Shown here: positions 9,563 through 22,819 of the stretch, piece by piece
Layout of the letters: each line of letters opens with the position of its first letter
Numbering within the stretch: position 1 is the first letter of the stretch
NCBI GenBank assembly: GCA_016630955.3
Contig: CM049989.1
Location: 558,001-622,000 of the forward strand
Reading direction: 5' to 3'
DNA: 64,000 bases
Origin: Didymella arachidicola
Lineage: Eukaryota; Ascomycota; Dothideomycetes; Pleosporales; Didymellaceae
The notes under the pieces: generated by a model
Databases searched by the model: none
Told to the model about the DNA's origin: nothing
What the model saw: only the letters and a program-made list of their open reading frames with translations
Made by a program: the position numbers and the translations under genes

Positions 9563-12500
9563 TGCAGGGTTGAGGTGGTGCGTGTTGCGACTTGGAGTGG
9601 GGATTTGGGTGTTGTGGGTGTTGCGCGGTGTGGGAATGTAAGATGGTCTTGCGTAATGGTGGCTTGGTGTTGATTGTTTTTAATGTGTTTTGGAGTCTGT
9701 GAGTAATCGAATGGGGACTGGAAACCACCGTAGTCAACTAGTCGCCCATATTTAACTGTCTTGCTGGGTCATGGCTTCCGTCCATACACACTCCATATCA
9801 TTCCAAACTATACCATCGCGCCCAGATCCCAAAGACGCATCTCCATAGCACTCAAGTCAGTACACGACTACCTTCCATGAGCAAGTCCACCAGCCCTCAC
9901 AGCACTCCTACTAAGCGCCCCCCCCCCCCCCACTCCCAGGCTTCTCAGAGACTCCCATAACCTCAGCTCTGCTAAACGATACAATTCCCTGATCGTGCAT
10001 AGGGCCCCCGGAGGTGCTGATTGATTGCAATGCAGACATTCCACAGGTATCGTGTACATCGCGACCTGACAATACACGCTGATACGCGTCGGTCGCTACA
10101 TGCGAGTCTTAGTTGGACGACGAGCCGCAAAGGGATCAGTAGAACGAGGAGATTGGGGAATTAGTTGGCGAGGCAGTGGGAGTCAGAGAGGGGGTGAGAT
10201 GGTGCAGTATCGCATCGAGTTTTGTTCGTGCCGATCGCTTGGACTCACACATTTTGCATTCCGATAATACAGGCAAAACCGGGTACGAAGGGGGCAAGAG
10301 TGCCCATGCATGATGGAGACTGATCGGAGAGCCGAGGAGGAGAAGAAAGTATAGGGCAGAACGGTGGACTAGCACCGTGGAAAAGAGCGAAGGCGTAGTG
10401 GAAGAGATAAACGCTGCAGTTGCAGTGCGAGGAACTGCACAGACTCACTGTTCCGTGATGTATTGAGGATCGTGCCGCCGGCGCGATTTTACCATGTATG
10501 ATATGCGCGATGCGCTTGAGTCTGCAAACTATGTTCATGCGGCCTTGCTCACCGGGCCAAGTGTATGCGAGCGCTGCAAACGGAATTCAGCATCGACGCC
10601 CAATTCCGGGATTCGTTTCGCTTAATTGCCGCTGACCGTGATGGCGTTGATCGCTTCTGCCAGGTCGTCGCGACTTCGCGTCGCTAGTTGGAATCTGGAG
10701 AATCCCCGCACTATGACGGAGGCTGGGGTAATATTGGGTTTCTCCCCAAACCGCGCTGGGACTCGCGCACGCACGCAAATGTCACTTGCACATCAAACAG
10801 GTGCACGGCGCCTGTTCGCCGTCGTCATTCGTCCACTGTCGATCCGTACTGCGGTTGGCCTTGGAGGGCGGCTCGGAAGGCTGCCGGGTGGATTTATGTG
10901 CCTGAAACACATGTAGCGGTACGTGTGTATGCGATTCGTTGATTGTCGCGCCGTGAATACATTTGGACGCCTGGTAATTACTGTGCCGCACTACAGCGGG
11001 TTGTGGTCGAATTGTCGCGCAGTGAACGAGGTGTTGCGAGACTCACATGCAAAATGTCAGTGGAGACTCAGTGCCAAAAGCTCGTTTCGGCAGGTGCACC
11101 AATATTGACAGGTGTGACAGGGCAGCCAGCTGTACCCAACAAGCTGAGTCATTGGATAAGATTCGATCTCGCGCATGAGAATTTTTCATCCAGTCTCGAC
11201 TGAACGAGACTTGTGGCGTGAGCGCTGTAAAATTGGGGACTCCAGGTTTTTCATAGACCATGGGGCGACCATCGTCCATCGCGTGGTCTCCCGGGGCCTC
11301 GGTGCATCTTCAATAGCCGCGTTTGCTTACGAGACTCTTCGTAATACGTAAGACGCTTGCAGGTTGCCGTGCGGCTCTGCTGTGCGGCTCTGCTGTGCTC
11401 CAGCAGCATCCGCCCTAGTACCCGTGAACGTGGCACTCTTGGCTCATGGAGCATGGTAATCTTGGTACAAGGTTTCGGAGAACTGCTTCTAGAACAAGCT
11501 AGCCAATGAGTAGACCGTAGAAATTCCAATCGTGAGGGTTAGCCATGCACCGTCCCAGCTAGCCTCCTCTTTCTCTGGTCAGATAATTGGGTCACAAGTG
11601 GAGCTCACACCGGGCGTATCAGCGTCGTTGTTGCCCCTGCAGCATCCTTGTCAGTTGAGGTGTGATCGTTGTGTCGCAGCCGGGAGCCTGACAGCATCCG
11701 ACATGCTTCGTGCAACAGCCCTCTGTGTGCGGAGGATCGTCCTCATATCCCAACTTTTGGTGCACACCGTGAAACAAGGCTGGCAGCCTCGCTGGCGTGT
11801 GGCTGACGCTCGTACCATTGGTGCATTTGCGCAAGTGCAGCGCTCTGGGATGGTGATTTCAATTTGGGTCTTCGCGTCAACGACGAAACTGACGGGCAGC
11901 AACTGCCGGTCCGACATCCCATGAGTGGTTGGCACCTGGGCAAATTGCCTGTCTATCCTCGGAGCGTCCCGACTGTCTGGCCAATGGGGTTCAGCGCACG
12001 GGCCGACGCACGGCCCAGTGAAGTCTTTTCCCACCTCAGTCGATAGTCAGCATCCCCACCAACACACAGGTTTCTGCCAAATGAGTGGATCGCATGGAGG
12101 TGGAGTAGAGCTGGAGAAACGCCCACGGGGTGCACATGACAGGGGTCCTTCAGCGCGACACCAGGAGGTCGCCGAACGAGACGTGCTGAACGGTGGCAAC
12201 AACAGGCTCGCGGCTTGCTGTCCTGCTTGCGGCCTCAGGATAATTAAGCATGACGTCCAAGAATATACCCCACAATGGTTGTTCTGGGCGAAGGTGCACG
12301 TGAGCCGCGCCCAAGGTCAGCCAGATCGAGTCGTTGTGTTTAGCGCGCACTCGTTTCTGCTTGTTAGCCTCGGCGGTGATGACAGGCGGCTTGGTAGCGT
12401 GAAGGCGTTTTCGATTTGAGACAATCACCCGACCGCCCTCTCCGCGACCCCAGTTTGCTAGCCGCGACCATGGAGGCACTCTTACCCTTCCTGGCTAGGC

Positions 12501-12689
12501 GCTCATACTCCAAGCTACGGTTGCAGCACACGGGGCCCCGATCTCAAATCTCCAGCTTTGTTTATTAACCTCGACGTGACCCCCGGTTTCTACTTGTCCC
12601 TCGTCCGCTCTGTGCGATCTCCAACACCACTCCCACGCTGAGGTAGCACAACACTTTTCACAGTGTCCAACCTTCACTCAGCCGCCAAC
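9563..12689. other. 3.1-kb non-coding region upstream of hexose transporter
   Basis: The longest gene-free stretch outside the mobile elements. No frame here has convincing codon structure or a family motif. It holds a 14-base C run (9918-9931) and a short GCGGCTCTGCTGT direct duplication near 11,375. A CCGGGG hexamer on minus (about 12,584), the SYGGRG type bound by CreA/Mig1 repressors, lies ~110 bp upstream of the transporter start. A long upstream region is typical of regulated sugar-transporter genes; the regulatory role is inference. Confidence 0.45.
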
Positions 12690-14530
12690 ATGAACAACGA
12701 GAAACCCCTCTACGAGGCGGAGACTGGCCGCAAGCAGTCTCTCCAGGCCACCACCGATGTCAACATGACTGAGGCGCCTGTCACCTGGAAGGCCTACATG
12801 CTCTGCGCCTTTGCCTCCTTTGGTGGTATCTTCTTCGGGTAAGCATACTTCGCCTTCACCTCGCAACGCGCGCTGATAGTATTTCTCCAGATACGACTCC
12901 GGTTACATCAACGGTGTTCTCAACTCCCCTCTCTTCATTGAGGAGGTTGAGGGTCCCGTCTGCGGACAGGGTATCTCCACCCCTGGCTGTGCCATCAGCT
13001 CTAGCAACACCTCGCTCATCGTCTCTATCCTGTCCGCTGGTACTTTCTTCGGTGCTCTGATTGCTGGTGATGTCTCCGATATCATTGGTCGCAAGTGGAC
13101 CATTGTCATCGGTTGCGCCATCTACATTATCGGTAAGCGCCTCTGTTGCTCTTTCAGAGAATTTAAAAGCTGATATCGTCACAGGTGTGGTTCTCCAGAT
13201 TGCTGCTAGCGGTCGTGACCTCCTCGTCGCTGGTCGTGTCATTGCTGGTATTGGTGTCGGTTTCGAGTCTGCCATTGTCATTCTCTACATGTCCGAGATT
13301 TGCCCCAAGAAGGTCCGTGGTGCCCTTGTGTCTGGTTACCAGTTCTGCATCACCATCGGTCTCCTTCTCGCTGCCTGTGTCAACTATGCTGTCCAGAACC
13401 GCGGCGACACTGGCGAGTACCGCATTCCTATTGGTATTCAGTTCGCCTGGGGTCTGATCCTTGGTGGTGGTATTGCCTGCCTCCCTGATTCCCCTCGTTA
13501 CTTCATCAAGCGCGGCAAGACCGAGAAGGCCCGCGCCGCTCTGATGAAGGTTCGTGGTGTTCACCCTACCCGCGACGATGCTGCCCAGTACCGGGCCATG
13601 GTCGAGTACGAGCTTGCTGAGATCATTGCCAACGAGGAGTACGAGCGTGAGCTTACCCCCGCTGGTGGCTGGTTCGCAGGCTGGGCCAACTGCTTCAAGG
13701 GTTCAGTCTTCCAGTCCAACTCCAACCTCCGCAAGACTATTCTCGGTACCTCTCTCCAGATGATGCAGCAGTGGACCGGTGTCAACTTCATCTTCTACTA
13801 CTCCACACCTTTCCTCCAGTCGACCGGCGCCATCTCCAACACCTTCTTGATCTCGCTGATCTTCACCCTCGTCAACGTCTGCTCCACTCCCCTTTCCTTC
13901 TACGGAATGGAGAAGTTCGGTCGTCGCACTCTTCTGCTGTACGGTGCTCTTGGCATGTTGATTTGCCAGTTCTTGACCGCCATCATTGGTGTCACTCAGG
14001 GATTCAACAACTCTTCCACCCTCCCTGACGGCACTACCCGCGCCAACAACATCTCTGCCGTCAACGCTCAGATTGCCTTCATCGCCATCTTCATCTTCTT
14101 CTTCGCCACCACTTGGGGTCCTGGTGCTTGGGTTCTTATTGGTGAGGTCTTCCCTCTTACCATCCGTTCCCGTGGTGTTGCTCTCTCCACTGCCTCCAAC
14201 TGGCTCTGGAACACCATCATTGCTGTCATCACCCCCTACATGGTCGGTGTTGATGAGGGGAACCTCCGCTCCTCCGTCTTCTTCATCTGGGGTGGACTGT
14301 GCACGGCTGCTTTCGTCTACACCTATTTCCTTGTTCCTGAGACCAAGGGTTTGTCTCTTGAGCAGGTCGACCAGATGATGGCTGAGACTTCTCCTCGTAC
14401 CTCTGCCAAGTGGAAGCCTACCCACACTTTCGCTGAGGCTTCCCTCGCCAAGGGCGGAGCGGCCATCAAGGAGGGCGATGCCATCTACGTCGACACCGCC
14501 AGGAACGAGCGCCAGGCGTCCGTCCACTAA
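12690..14530 (+). CDS. MFS hexose transporter
   Basis: Three exons: 12690-12838, 12891-13132 and 13185-14530, with 52-bp introns (GTAAGC...CTCCAG and GTAAGC...CACAG); 578 aa. It belongs to the sugar-porter branch of the major facilitator superfamily. The evidence is DIIGRKWT after TM2, the AGRVIAGIGVG and PKKVRGAL motifs, PDSPRYF at the end of the N-terminal half, QQWTGVNFIFYYS in TM7, GRRTLL between TM8 and TM9, and VPETKGLSLEQVD after TM12. About 12 membrane helices are apparent. QQWTGVNFIFYY is the segment that typically contacts hexose. It should act at the plasma membrane taking up glucose or related sugars. Coding sequence is strongly C-ending, as in highly expressed fungal genes. Whether affinity is high or low cannot be told here. 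Confidence 0.95.
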
Positions 14531-16187
14531 GTGGCTGCCATGCTTACCTGAATATCTGTGCGATCATACAGGAGGAGCTTTGGCTTCCTCTCGGCTCTGG
14601 TCGCGGCAGATCTCAGGGGTCTCCGCCTCATAATACTACGGTAACGGTTTCTTGACGACACTTGTTACCTTTACTTGCAACCGTTTGAATACCCAGTAAT
14701 GTACATAATGTTCATGTCCCATAACGGATACTCATGAATTTACGTTTCAATCCATATCCCGGCCCTGCCTTTCCAACATCCATACCGTGCATTGTGAATA
14801 CTTCTGAACACACCATTTGGAAACAGACTGTTACTTGACGTATATGGCATATCGCACAGACTTCTTGTGCACTAGGCAGTCTTGCATTACTCCTTTTCCT
14901 CGCGAGTGGTCCGAATTTTGCTCCGCGGCGCCCCGCACTATGCGCTGTCGAAGGTCGATCGAAGCGCACGACTGTCATTCCGATCAATCTCAATCTCAAT
15001 CGACGAACGATGGACGTCTAACCTCCGCCCAGGATATGCTCGATTGCCACTATACCAGCTAACAGCTAATCGGGCATCTCGATCCCCTGAGGGGTTCGAT
15101 GCTTTCGCCGGTAGCCTAGTCATGCACCAAAGCCGTGGCGCCCAATCAAAAACGACGTGCGACGAGTCTTGAATACCAGACTAAGAGACTGCGAATAGGA
15201 AGGCATGCGGCAAACATCCCCGGGGCCTAGTCATTGCCTCTAGACGTTAGTGACCAATGGAAGCCGTCCGCTGCTTAATTGAACCCAAGCTCGTCGACTA
15301 TGTCACCGACTGCACAATTCATCGTTAATGCAATCATACTACCAACAAGTGAGCTTCTCGATGTATTAGCAGCTGGCCTGTAGCTTGAGCGGCATCCACG
15401 CTTTGATGAACGCCTAAGCGAGTTATGGGCGTTACGTAAAGGCTAGCAGCGCTGCGCGATAGCAGTTGTCGGTTAGTAGACCGTTGAGATCTCCATTGGC
15501 CTTCTCGCCACCAATTGGAGCACAATAGGCATGGGCTGCTCAATGGTCGATGTTTCGTAGACTGCCTTACCAACACATTGCTCTTGTCGACATCGATCCT
15601 GGTTCGTTAACAAATTCAAACCCTCCAGAGGTCTTCGCCAAATCCTCGATACCAGAGTTCTGAACGCTCAGGCTGGGTTTGACGTATGACATCCAATGTT
15701 CTGCGGGGGCTAGAACTAGACCGAGAACCACAGATCCACATCTGTGCTTTGACCTGAGGCTGAGTGACGCTTCCGTGTGGTGCCGAGGAAGACAAGATAG
15801 CACAGGAAGGCTGGTCCGGGAGGAAGGTCGGGAGCTTGGCTAGCTGGGCAATCCTTGGCTGTTCAGCACGCTGGGCGGAGTGGAGCTTTCCTGGCGGAGC
15901 GGAGACTTACAAGGGGGTGCCTTGAACGGACTGGAAATACGAGGTGCCCCACAGACGTTTCTTAAGGTTTCTAAATGGCTAGTACCTACATTTAACTGCT
16001 TGTATTGGCTACTCTGCACGTTCGTATTTCCAGTCCGTTCAAGGCCTCCCCTGTATTTTTCTTATTCAAGACAGCCAGCTATGAGGCCCAGCGAGTAGAG
16101 AACAGTCTCCATAGTCAAGATCTGGCTTTGCCAAGCTTATCCACGAGTTGCATGCAACGACTATGTAATTTACCGAGATAATCCTTC
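14531..16187. other. intergenic, no gene supported
   Basis: This ~1.65-kb stretch lies between the convergent hexose transporter and Zn2Cys6 genes. Short frames occur on both strands without family motifs or splice logic. The one clear structure is the inverted repeat at 15,920-16,044, listed separately. Confidence 0.45.
15920..16044. repeat. 23-bp perfect inverted repeat with 79-bp loop
   Basis: Bases 15920-15942 (starting CCTTGAACGGACTGG) are the exact reverse complement of 16022-16044. Outside the arms, G-rich sequence on the left faces C-rich sequence on the right, extending the imperfect pairing by a few bases. It could be a small fold-back (MITE-like) element or a cruciform-forming site; no clear target-site duplication is seen. 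Confidence 0.9.
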
Positions 16188-17717
16188 TCATACCACCGAG
16201 CCTTGTAAGAGACCTGACTCACTGTACTGCGGTGTTCTTCGGAAGAACCACCGCCCTTCTTCGTCCTCTCGACCAGCGTGTCTTTCGATCTCGTCCAGCA
16301 AATCTGCAAGCTTTCCGCCACCTCTCTGTCTCCTTAACCAGATCCGAATCGCCTGTCCTTCGATCCTCGCCCTCCGACTCATCCACCACAAATCTCCTGT
16401 CTTCAGCAATATGTACCACCAGCCAATGATAAAGATGGCTTTCATGTCCTTGACCTCCAGCAATTGGAGAAACTCGGGCGTAATGACCGCCATGATGTAT
16501 AAGAACTTCAGTGCGTTTTCTTGCGTCAATTTGACGTTTGGGCATTTCGAAAGTGCGAGGATAGGATGATAATAGACCGGAATATCCTCCTTGGACGGAG
16601 CGGTCAGGTCCAAGGTATCCATGACACGAATGAAAAGCTGAGACCCCGGTTCATCAGGCGACACAACAGTCGCCCACTCTGGCACGGAGAGACAGCTGTG
16701 GTCTTTAGTCGGCTCGCAGAAGATGCTGTCTGATCTCAAGGGCTGGGCGAGACGCCAGAGGTGCTTCTTCCCCTCCCCGATCCTCAGCCATGCAAGGTCA
16801 TCAGGTTCCTCGGGTTTCAGCGGCCATACGTCGTACACCCTTGTGGATCCGATCGACCAGAAGGAAGCAGCGCCCAGAAACACCCCAGTAGCCCAGATGG
16901 CATCGCGGTATGCCGGGCGAATGGGCCGAGATAGAACATCGTTGAAGAGTTTGGATGCTGTGTTCCAGTGTTCGAGGGCCGCTCGACTTGTCTTTGTGGC
17001 AGAGCCTGCTGCTAAGGGATTTGCGAGATGGGCGTCGTGCATTAGCGTCACGCTAAGGAGCATGTGCATCAGGAACCCGTGCTGTCACCAAGTCAGTAAT
17101 GCCAAGATGATGTGTGCACAGCTCGGTCATACTTTGCACGCGAGTTCGCAAACCAAATCGCGGTAGAGCGGGGCCATGGTGGTACTTCCGATCGTCAACG
17201 ATGTCCGCTCCCGGAATCTTGACAGAACTTCAAGTTGGTTTTTGCTGAAATGCCAACTACTGTCCATCCACCTGGGATTTGACGTGTTGAAGCGGTGCGA
17301 ATCATCAACTAGAGTGGCTAGGTTGGTGTTGATATTCACAGGATTGAACGGAGATATCGAGAAGTTTAATGTATGTTGCGCTGATCTATGCATCTTAACA
17401 GCATCATCGTCAGAGCTGCTCGACTCTACAACAACTGTTGGTCCAAGTGTGACCTGGAACGAGCCCTGGGCGTCAAGTTCGAGTGAGCTCGCTAGGCTGG
17501 AGTAGTCGCAGGAAACGCCGTAGAGTTTGCATTTCCTGCATGCCGGCTGGCCCTCATCGCACTAACCCGATTAACGTTCAACGTCCTGTAAAATCTTCAT
17601 ACTTGGACTTACTTTCACACGTCTCAGCTTGCAGTTCCCACAACCCTTCCTTGATTTCACATGAGCACGTCTCTTTCGAGTAGCGTCAGCCCGGGGTTTT
17701 GCTACAGCAGCTGACAT
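16188..17717 (-). CDS. Zn2Cys6 transcription factor
   Basis: Three exons: 17613-17717, 17133-17561 and 16188-17081, with two 51-bp introns (17562-17612 GTAAGT...TTAG; 17082-17132 GTATGA...ACAG); 475 aa. The first intron splits the DNA-binding domain just after CKLRRVK. The joined domain has the full C-x2-C-x6-C-x6-C-x2-C-x6-C spacing at about residues 28-55, preceded by a basic stretch (RKRRAHVKSRKGC). This is the sterol-uptake/Upc2-like arrangement in which the finger starts the protein. The C-terminal half (LMHMLLSVTLMHDAHL...FLGAASF) resembles the fungal-specific regulatory region. It should be a nuclear transcription regulator; targets are unknown. Confidence 0.9.
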
Positions 17718-19042
17718 GACTGGCAGCTGCAAAGTTAGTCAAAGAATTTTGGGGAAGAGAAGTAGATAAAATGCCTCTAGCCTGCGCTCGTATTGCCTGA
17801 AGGGCCGCATCACAGCTTCTTGTATGGCAGTGAATGGGACGCTAGTGCGACAACTGGGGCACGCCAGCAGAGCAGTCTAACCTCAGTTCGTATCGCAGGT
17901 TCCAGGAACCTGATTGGTTCGTTCCCGCTGTATAATAACAACCTCACTTAACTCACTCTGCGACGTTCCTGTCCTCCTCTCAGCTAGGTCGACCCTTCGC
18001 AAGTCTCAAAACCACCACCATAATGTAGGCCGCATGGATTAGGACGCCCACAAGATCCACCGTGGTCTCGCAAGCCTCGAACGCTATCACGAACCTTTGG
18101 TGACGAAGCTACGCAGGCGCATCCGTCAGCTTGCTGAGCAGCTCCATTGCTGTTTTGCGCAATGAATGTCTTGGGAACGTATCCTGCTTCTAGCGACTAC
18201 TTACACTACAACAATCCGGAACCACGGCGTCTTCAGTATCATCGTCTCAAAGTCTTAGCTTGGTGAGAACGTGCGGTGAAAATGAATCACTCTCACGAAA
18301 TATGACGACTTCAGGGTTTTCCGGTCACTCCAATGAAGAAGTGCAGAATGGTAGAGGATGAGGACAAAAATCAAACGTTTGGACCGCAGTTCTACAAGCC
18401 TGTCGAACAAGAGCCGAGATTCACGTCCCTGACTTAACGAGCGCCTAGTCTACGCAGATTAGTCCCATTTCTGGTACTGTTTGCAGAATCATGCATATAC
18501 CAGTGTTGAATGGCTCTGACCTAAGCTTACCATGCATAACAACTGACAAAGCGAAGATATTCAACCAATCAGCTATCGGCACCTTCGGCACCCTTACAGC
18601 CGTTAGGCCTGAGGCCTGCATAGGGACCAGTTGCAAAGCACCTTCGCGGGGTTGAGGCGAGGTCAAATTAGCTTCTTCTCCTCCTCGGGTGGGACCAAGA
18701 GACCACTTCATAGCTACATCTTCATGGGCGAATCTGTGCAGCTGTAGCACCATCGAGAGAGCTTGCAATCGAAAAAGAATGTGAGACCGACAGCACTGGG
18801 GGCGTGGCATTGGGCCTGCACCACTCAAGGAGAAGAAATGCTAAAAGTCGGGTATGACGGGAAACTCGAATAAGATAACACGCGGGTTAAGTCGTGAATT
18901 GACGTGGAGTGGGCAGTGGAGGTTATGTTTGATGCGTCACTACTCAACAAAGGAGCCTTTTCCGTTCAATGACTTTGCTGTATTCATGGTATCGCTATGC
19001 AACGTAGAATCCTAACTGTATGCTGATCTGTGTCTCCCCAGA
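17718..19042. other. intergenic with one coding-like fragment
   Basis: This 1.3-kb region separates the Zn2Cys6 gene and Sec24. At 18,034-18,165 an ATG-GAT is followed by TAG and then a 40-codon open stretch (DAHKIHRGLASLERYHEPLV...). Its composition looks protein-like, but it has no extension or recognisable family. A GGTTCCAGGAACC palindrome lies near 17,901. Nothing else is supported. Confidence 0.35.
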
Positions 19043-22000
19043 CTACCCCCAGTACGGCGTCCGTAACCCCACGAATTGGCTTCCTACACTCGTGTCGTTA
19101 TCGTCGTTCTTCTTCCTTTGCCCGGCGAGCTACATCAAATCAGCTTAATCGTTCAGTCATATCTTCATCGTCGACCAGTAGGGCAACTTACCTCAAGTTG
19201 AATATGCCGGTGCACATGCACCAGCCAGTCAACATAGCTCTGCGCCTCATTATTGCGATCCTCGTACAAGAGCCTCGCAAACTCGTACTCGGCCCCGTCT
19301 AGCCCCTGCCGCGCAAGCTGTACCGTGAGCGCCTTACTCGCCCGATTGCCTTCAAGGTACTGCAGGATGTTTCGCACCTGGGCGTTGAGATGCGTATCAA
19401 GCACTGGCAGGGCGGACGCGAAGGGATCAAGGGACTTGAGGGAATTGTGCTCGGGCCCGAACAGGTCCTCGAGCAGATTGGGCGAGACGTTTTGGTGAAT
19501 CCAGAGCAGGCAAACCTGGCCGTTGTCGACGATGTAGACACCACCCTCGTCGACCTTGGCAAATGAGGCGCGCACGCCGGAGGGCATGCGAAGGTGGCCG
19601 TTTTCGTTGGCGAAGCCATCGGCAGGGTCGAGGTTGTGCACTGCGATAACGCGTGGGTAGAGGTAGAGCGAGAGCTCGAGTGGGCCCATTGAGCGGATTA
19701 GTCGCATGTCGTGGACCCGGCGGTCTGTGGGCTCTTTGCCGGCTTTGAAGGCTCGCGATTTGATCAGGCCGAGCATATACATGGAAAATTCTTTCAGGTT
19801 CTCTGGCAGGACGAGTTGGCCGGGGGGACTGTTTCCTGTGAAGTTCTTTCTGTAGCCGGCAAGGATATCGACGGTCTTCTCTGTCAAGGCGCCGCGAATG
19901 TCCTTGAGACTCTTTTCGGTCATACGGGCGCAAGCTTCCTTAGCGATAATGTTAATTACGGCATCCTGGTCGACAAACTTCATGCACTCTCCTGCGCTCT
20001 GACTGACGCTGGCGACGATGTTGCTGCAACGGACCCGGCGCTCGCCGCTAGTTGTTGTGTAGAGCAATGCGCTTTGGAAGTGCGCATCAAGTTTAGGGTC
20101 CAACTTGCCATCGTAGCTGAAGAGAACGCCAATGGCTTTATCGGCATCGATAGTACCGAACTCGAGATCTGCACCAAAATTGTGGTGAAAGTAGTTACCG
20201 TGGTAGCCAGAGACCTGCAACCCGTTCGAGCATCGGACCTTCATCAGCGCTTGATATCCGGTTTCGCGCGTAACGGTGTGAGTGATCTCTTTTGACAGCT
20301 TGAGATTATCGCGGGGCGAATGGAAGTTCGGGTAGTAGAAAACTTCGCCGCCAGTGGTAGCGGATACATGGCCTAGCACGTGTTATTAGAACTCGATGTG
20401 ATTGCATAAAGGAGGACCTACCAATCGTGGCGATGTCAAGGTAGCCGCCGCTGGGCGCAGCGAGGAAGAAATCACATCCAATGCCTTGCTCCACCATCTT
20501 CTTCGCCACAGAGGTAAAGCCAGGGTGTTCTGTCTTCAAAAGCTTCCTTTCAGCATCATTGTTGTGCATACTGCCATCATCGCGCATGAACAACTTTCCC
20601 GGCCCAAAGGTGGGCAACGCGCCTAACGAACAGATGATCTTTCCACCCGTTGCAGTCAGAGCAGCCAACGCCGAGTTGAGTGTAGGAAGCAGAGCCGGTT
20701 CAGAATGTCTATGTTCTCGAAATATGCTGGGGAGAGCTGTGAGTAGGGTTGTGATGGTTGTCCTTGACTCCAAAGGATCGACGAAGAGGCCCTCGGTGAA
20801 GGGCAGGAAAGGGTCCTCGAGGTCGGGCATAACAAGCATTTGAGCTGTAGTCAGCTTCGGACTGAGGTTGTAGAAGTGCATCTCCTTGTCGTACGTGACA
20901 ATGCCAACCTTTGCGCCCTTGGCGATCTTCACTGGATTCTCAGCACCCTCGCCCTCTTCACTCGCTTCGTTATAGAGGGAGGCCAGGATCCCCGCGCAGA
21001 AGCCGTCAAGGAAGCCGCGCTCAACGCTCTCCGCTGTCACATCGATCAAAAACAGATAATGCATCCCAACCGGCTCCTTCTGACCCCAGTACTCTTTCGG
21101 TACAACGTAATCGACTGTACCGAGCATGAGCTCTGGCCGCTGTAGCCTATCCACACGCACGCCATTGGCATCTGTGGGGGCAAAGTATTCACCAGGTACG
21201 TCGTTTGGGAACGTGCACATGTTGCATACAAGCTTGTTGCCGCCAGCCTTGAACTGCATGAAAGGGTTGATATATGCTCGACATCTCCTGCATCTTGGGG
21301 GCCCTGTCTCGCCGAAGTCCAAGACAGGCACTGGCGTCTCGCCGTCGGCTAGGGGAGCGAGCGGTTGCAGTATGAGGCCGAGAGGCAATGCCGTTGCTGA
21401 AAGCGCCTCGGCTGAAGTGGGGAGGTTGTTGAGTGTCAGCCTGGCGAACTTGGGCGACGAGTTACCTTGATCGTAGGCAACGAAGGGTACGACGGCAGGA
21501 GGGGGTATGTGGTGCTCCATAGTCGGGTAGATGTGGTCGAGATAGTACTTCGCTGGAGCATCTCGCGACCTGGGTATGCTGGGTATCTGCGCTGGGTCTA
21601 CCTTTCCCTGCGCCGATCCTTGCACGGCTGTGCCCGGCTGCGGCGTGTGGGCGCGAGCAGCATGCTGCATAGGCGAGGCTGCATTACCTGGCGAGAATAG
21701 CGGCGTCGCAGCAGGGAATTGGTTCATGGCGGGTGTGATTTGCGGCTCCTGCCATTGTGGCCCGCCGACTTGCGGGCTGAATTGGGAGGGCGTCCCTGGC
21801 TGCTGCATGCCATGGAAGGCCTGCGCACCTCCTGGTCCCTCAAGATTGTGATATGCGTGCCTGTCCTTCTTCTTGCGCCTGTGGTCTGGCGGCGCGTCTC
21901 CTCCCAGTCCCATTGCTCCCATCTGCCCGGCCAGCATGTTCGTGTGAGCGTCATTCTGGTATGTCCCGGCCTGATCAATCAGCGGACTAGCTTGTGGCGG

Positions 22001-22231
22001 GAAATAGCCCTCTTGCTGCACAGGCTGCACAGGCTGCACAGGCTGCTGTGGTAGCGCCGGCGAGCCATACTGCGGAGCTCCAGCTTGTGTATACGAGCTG
22101 CCGGTTTGTTGGTAGCCAGCAGGGCTCCCAGCAACAGGCGGACGCCATCTCGTGGGATCGTCTTTCCTCGGCGGCGCATTGGGATTGGGCGGAGGCTGTC
22201 CTTGGGCGTGGTACATGGAGAAGTCGCTCAT
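19043..22231 (-). CDS. sec24: COPII coat subunit Sec24
   Basis: Three exons: 20422-22231, 19192-20372 and 19043-19129, with introns of 49 bp (20373-20421) and 62 bp (19130-19191); 1025 aa. The last short exon adds LAGQRKKNDD...GLRTPYWG, the conserved Sec24 C-terminus, so the true stop is at 19043-19045. Visible features are a Pro/Gln-rich N-terminus, the zinc-finger pair CRRC...CNMC (around residue 310), the trunk domain with MHYLFLIDVTAESVERG, the beta-barrel, a helical domain, and a gelsolin-like C-terminal region ending SYVDWLVHVHRHIQLE. Sec24 selects cargo in the inner COPII coat at ER exit sites and pairs with Sec23. It is likely essential and constitutive. Confidence 0.97.
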
Positions 22232-22819
22232 GATTGCGCCGCGGGGGTGCTGGACTATGGACTCGAGGGGATGAGTATGCTTGCGCGGCTTGGGACGGTA
22301 GGGGCGGCAAGCGTCGATTGGGGTGACAAGCGGTCACGGAGCAATACCGGAAGGTGTTATGTCATAGCTTGGGCAGTGTTTAGGGCAGTAGACGTGGTGT
22401 GGGCGGCAAGGCGAAGTTGGTGATGTGGCTGCTACGAGCACTCTACGAGTTCGGTGGGGCCGACCTCCATGCATGCGAGGCCGACAATGCGTCCTTGACT
22501 TGGAAAGAGGAGCTATAGCTTCCTACAGCCCAGTCATGAATTTCGGCGACAATTGATCAAGTCCGCCGACAACAAATACAAGGCAAAGGCCACGTCCAAG
22601 CTCCGCAGGCGCTTGTTACAGAGTCGTAAAGCAACAATAAAGGTACATAGGCGCACACGTGAAATGCAGGCGTGTCAATCGAGTTCCAGGTCAGATATTG
22701 ATATCGCTCGTGGAGCTCTTCTTGCATTATGTCCTTGTGGTATCTCTTCCTCCTTCTATTCATCCCAATCTGCTTGGCCACGTAACATAGCTTTGTACCA
22801 GGGATTCCTTCTCCACAGC
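22232..22819. other. Sec24 promoter region
   Basis: This 590-bp gap separates the 3' end of the AP-2 sigma gene and the Sec24 start; both genes are on minus. No other gene or repeat is apparent. Confidence 0.5.

Noticed and set aside
9918..9931. 14-base C homopolymer
   Set aside because: A simple repeat without context; length may also reflect sequencing uncertainty.
18034..18165. ATG-GAT-TAG followed by 40 open codons (DAHKIHRGLASLERY...)
   Set aside because: Protein-like composition, but no homologous family recognised, no continuation on either side, and a stop at codon 3.
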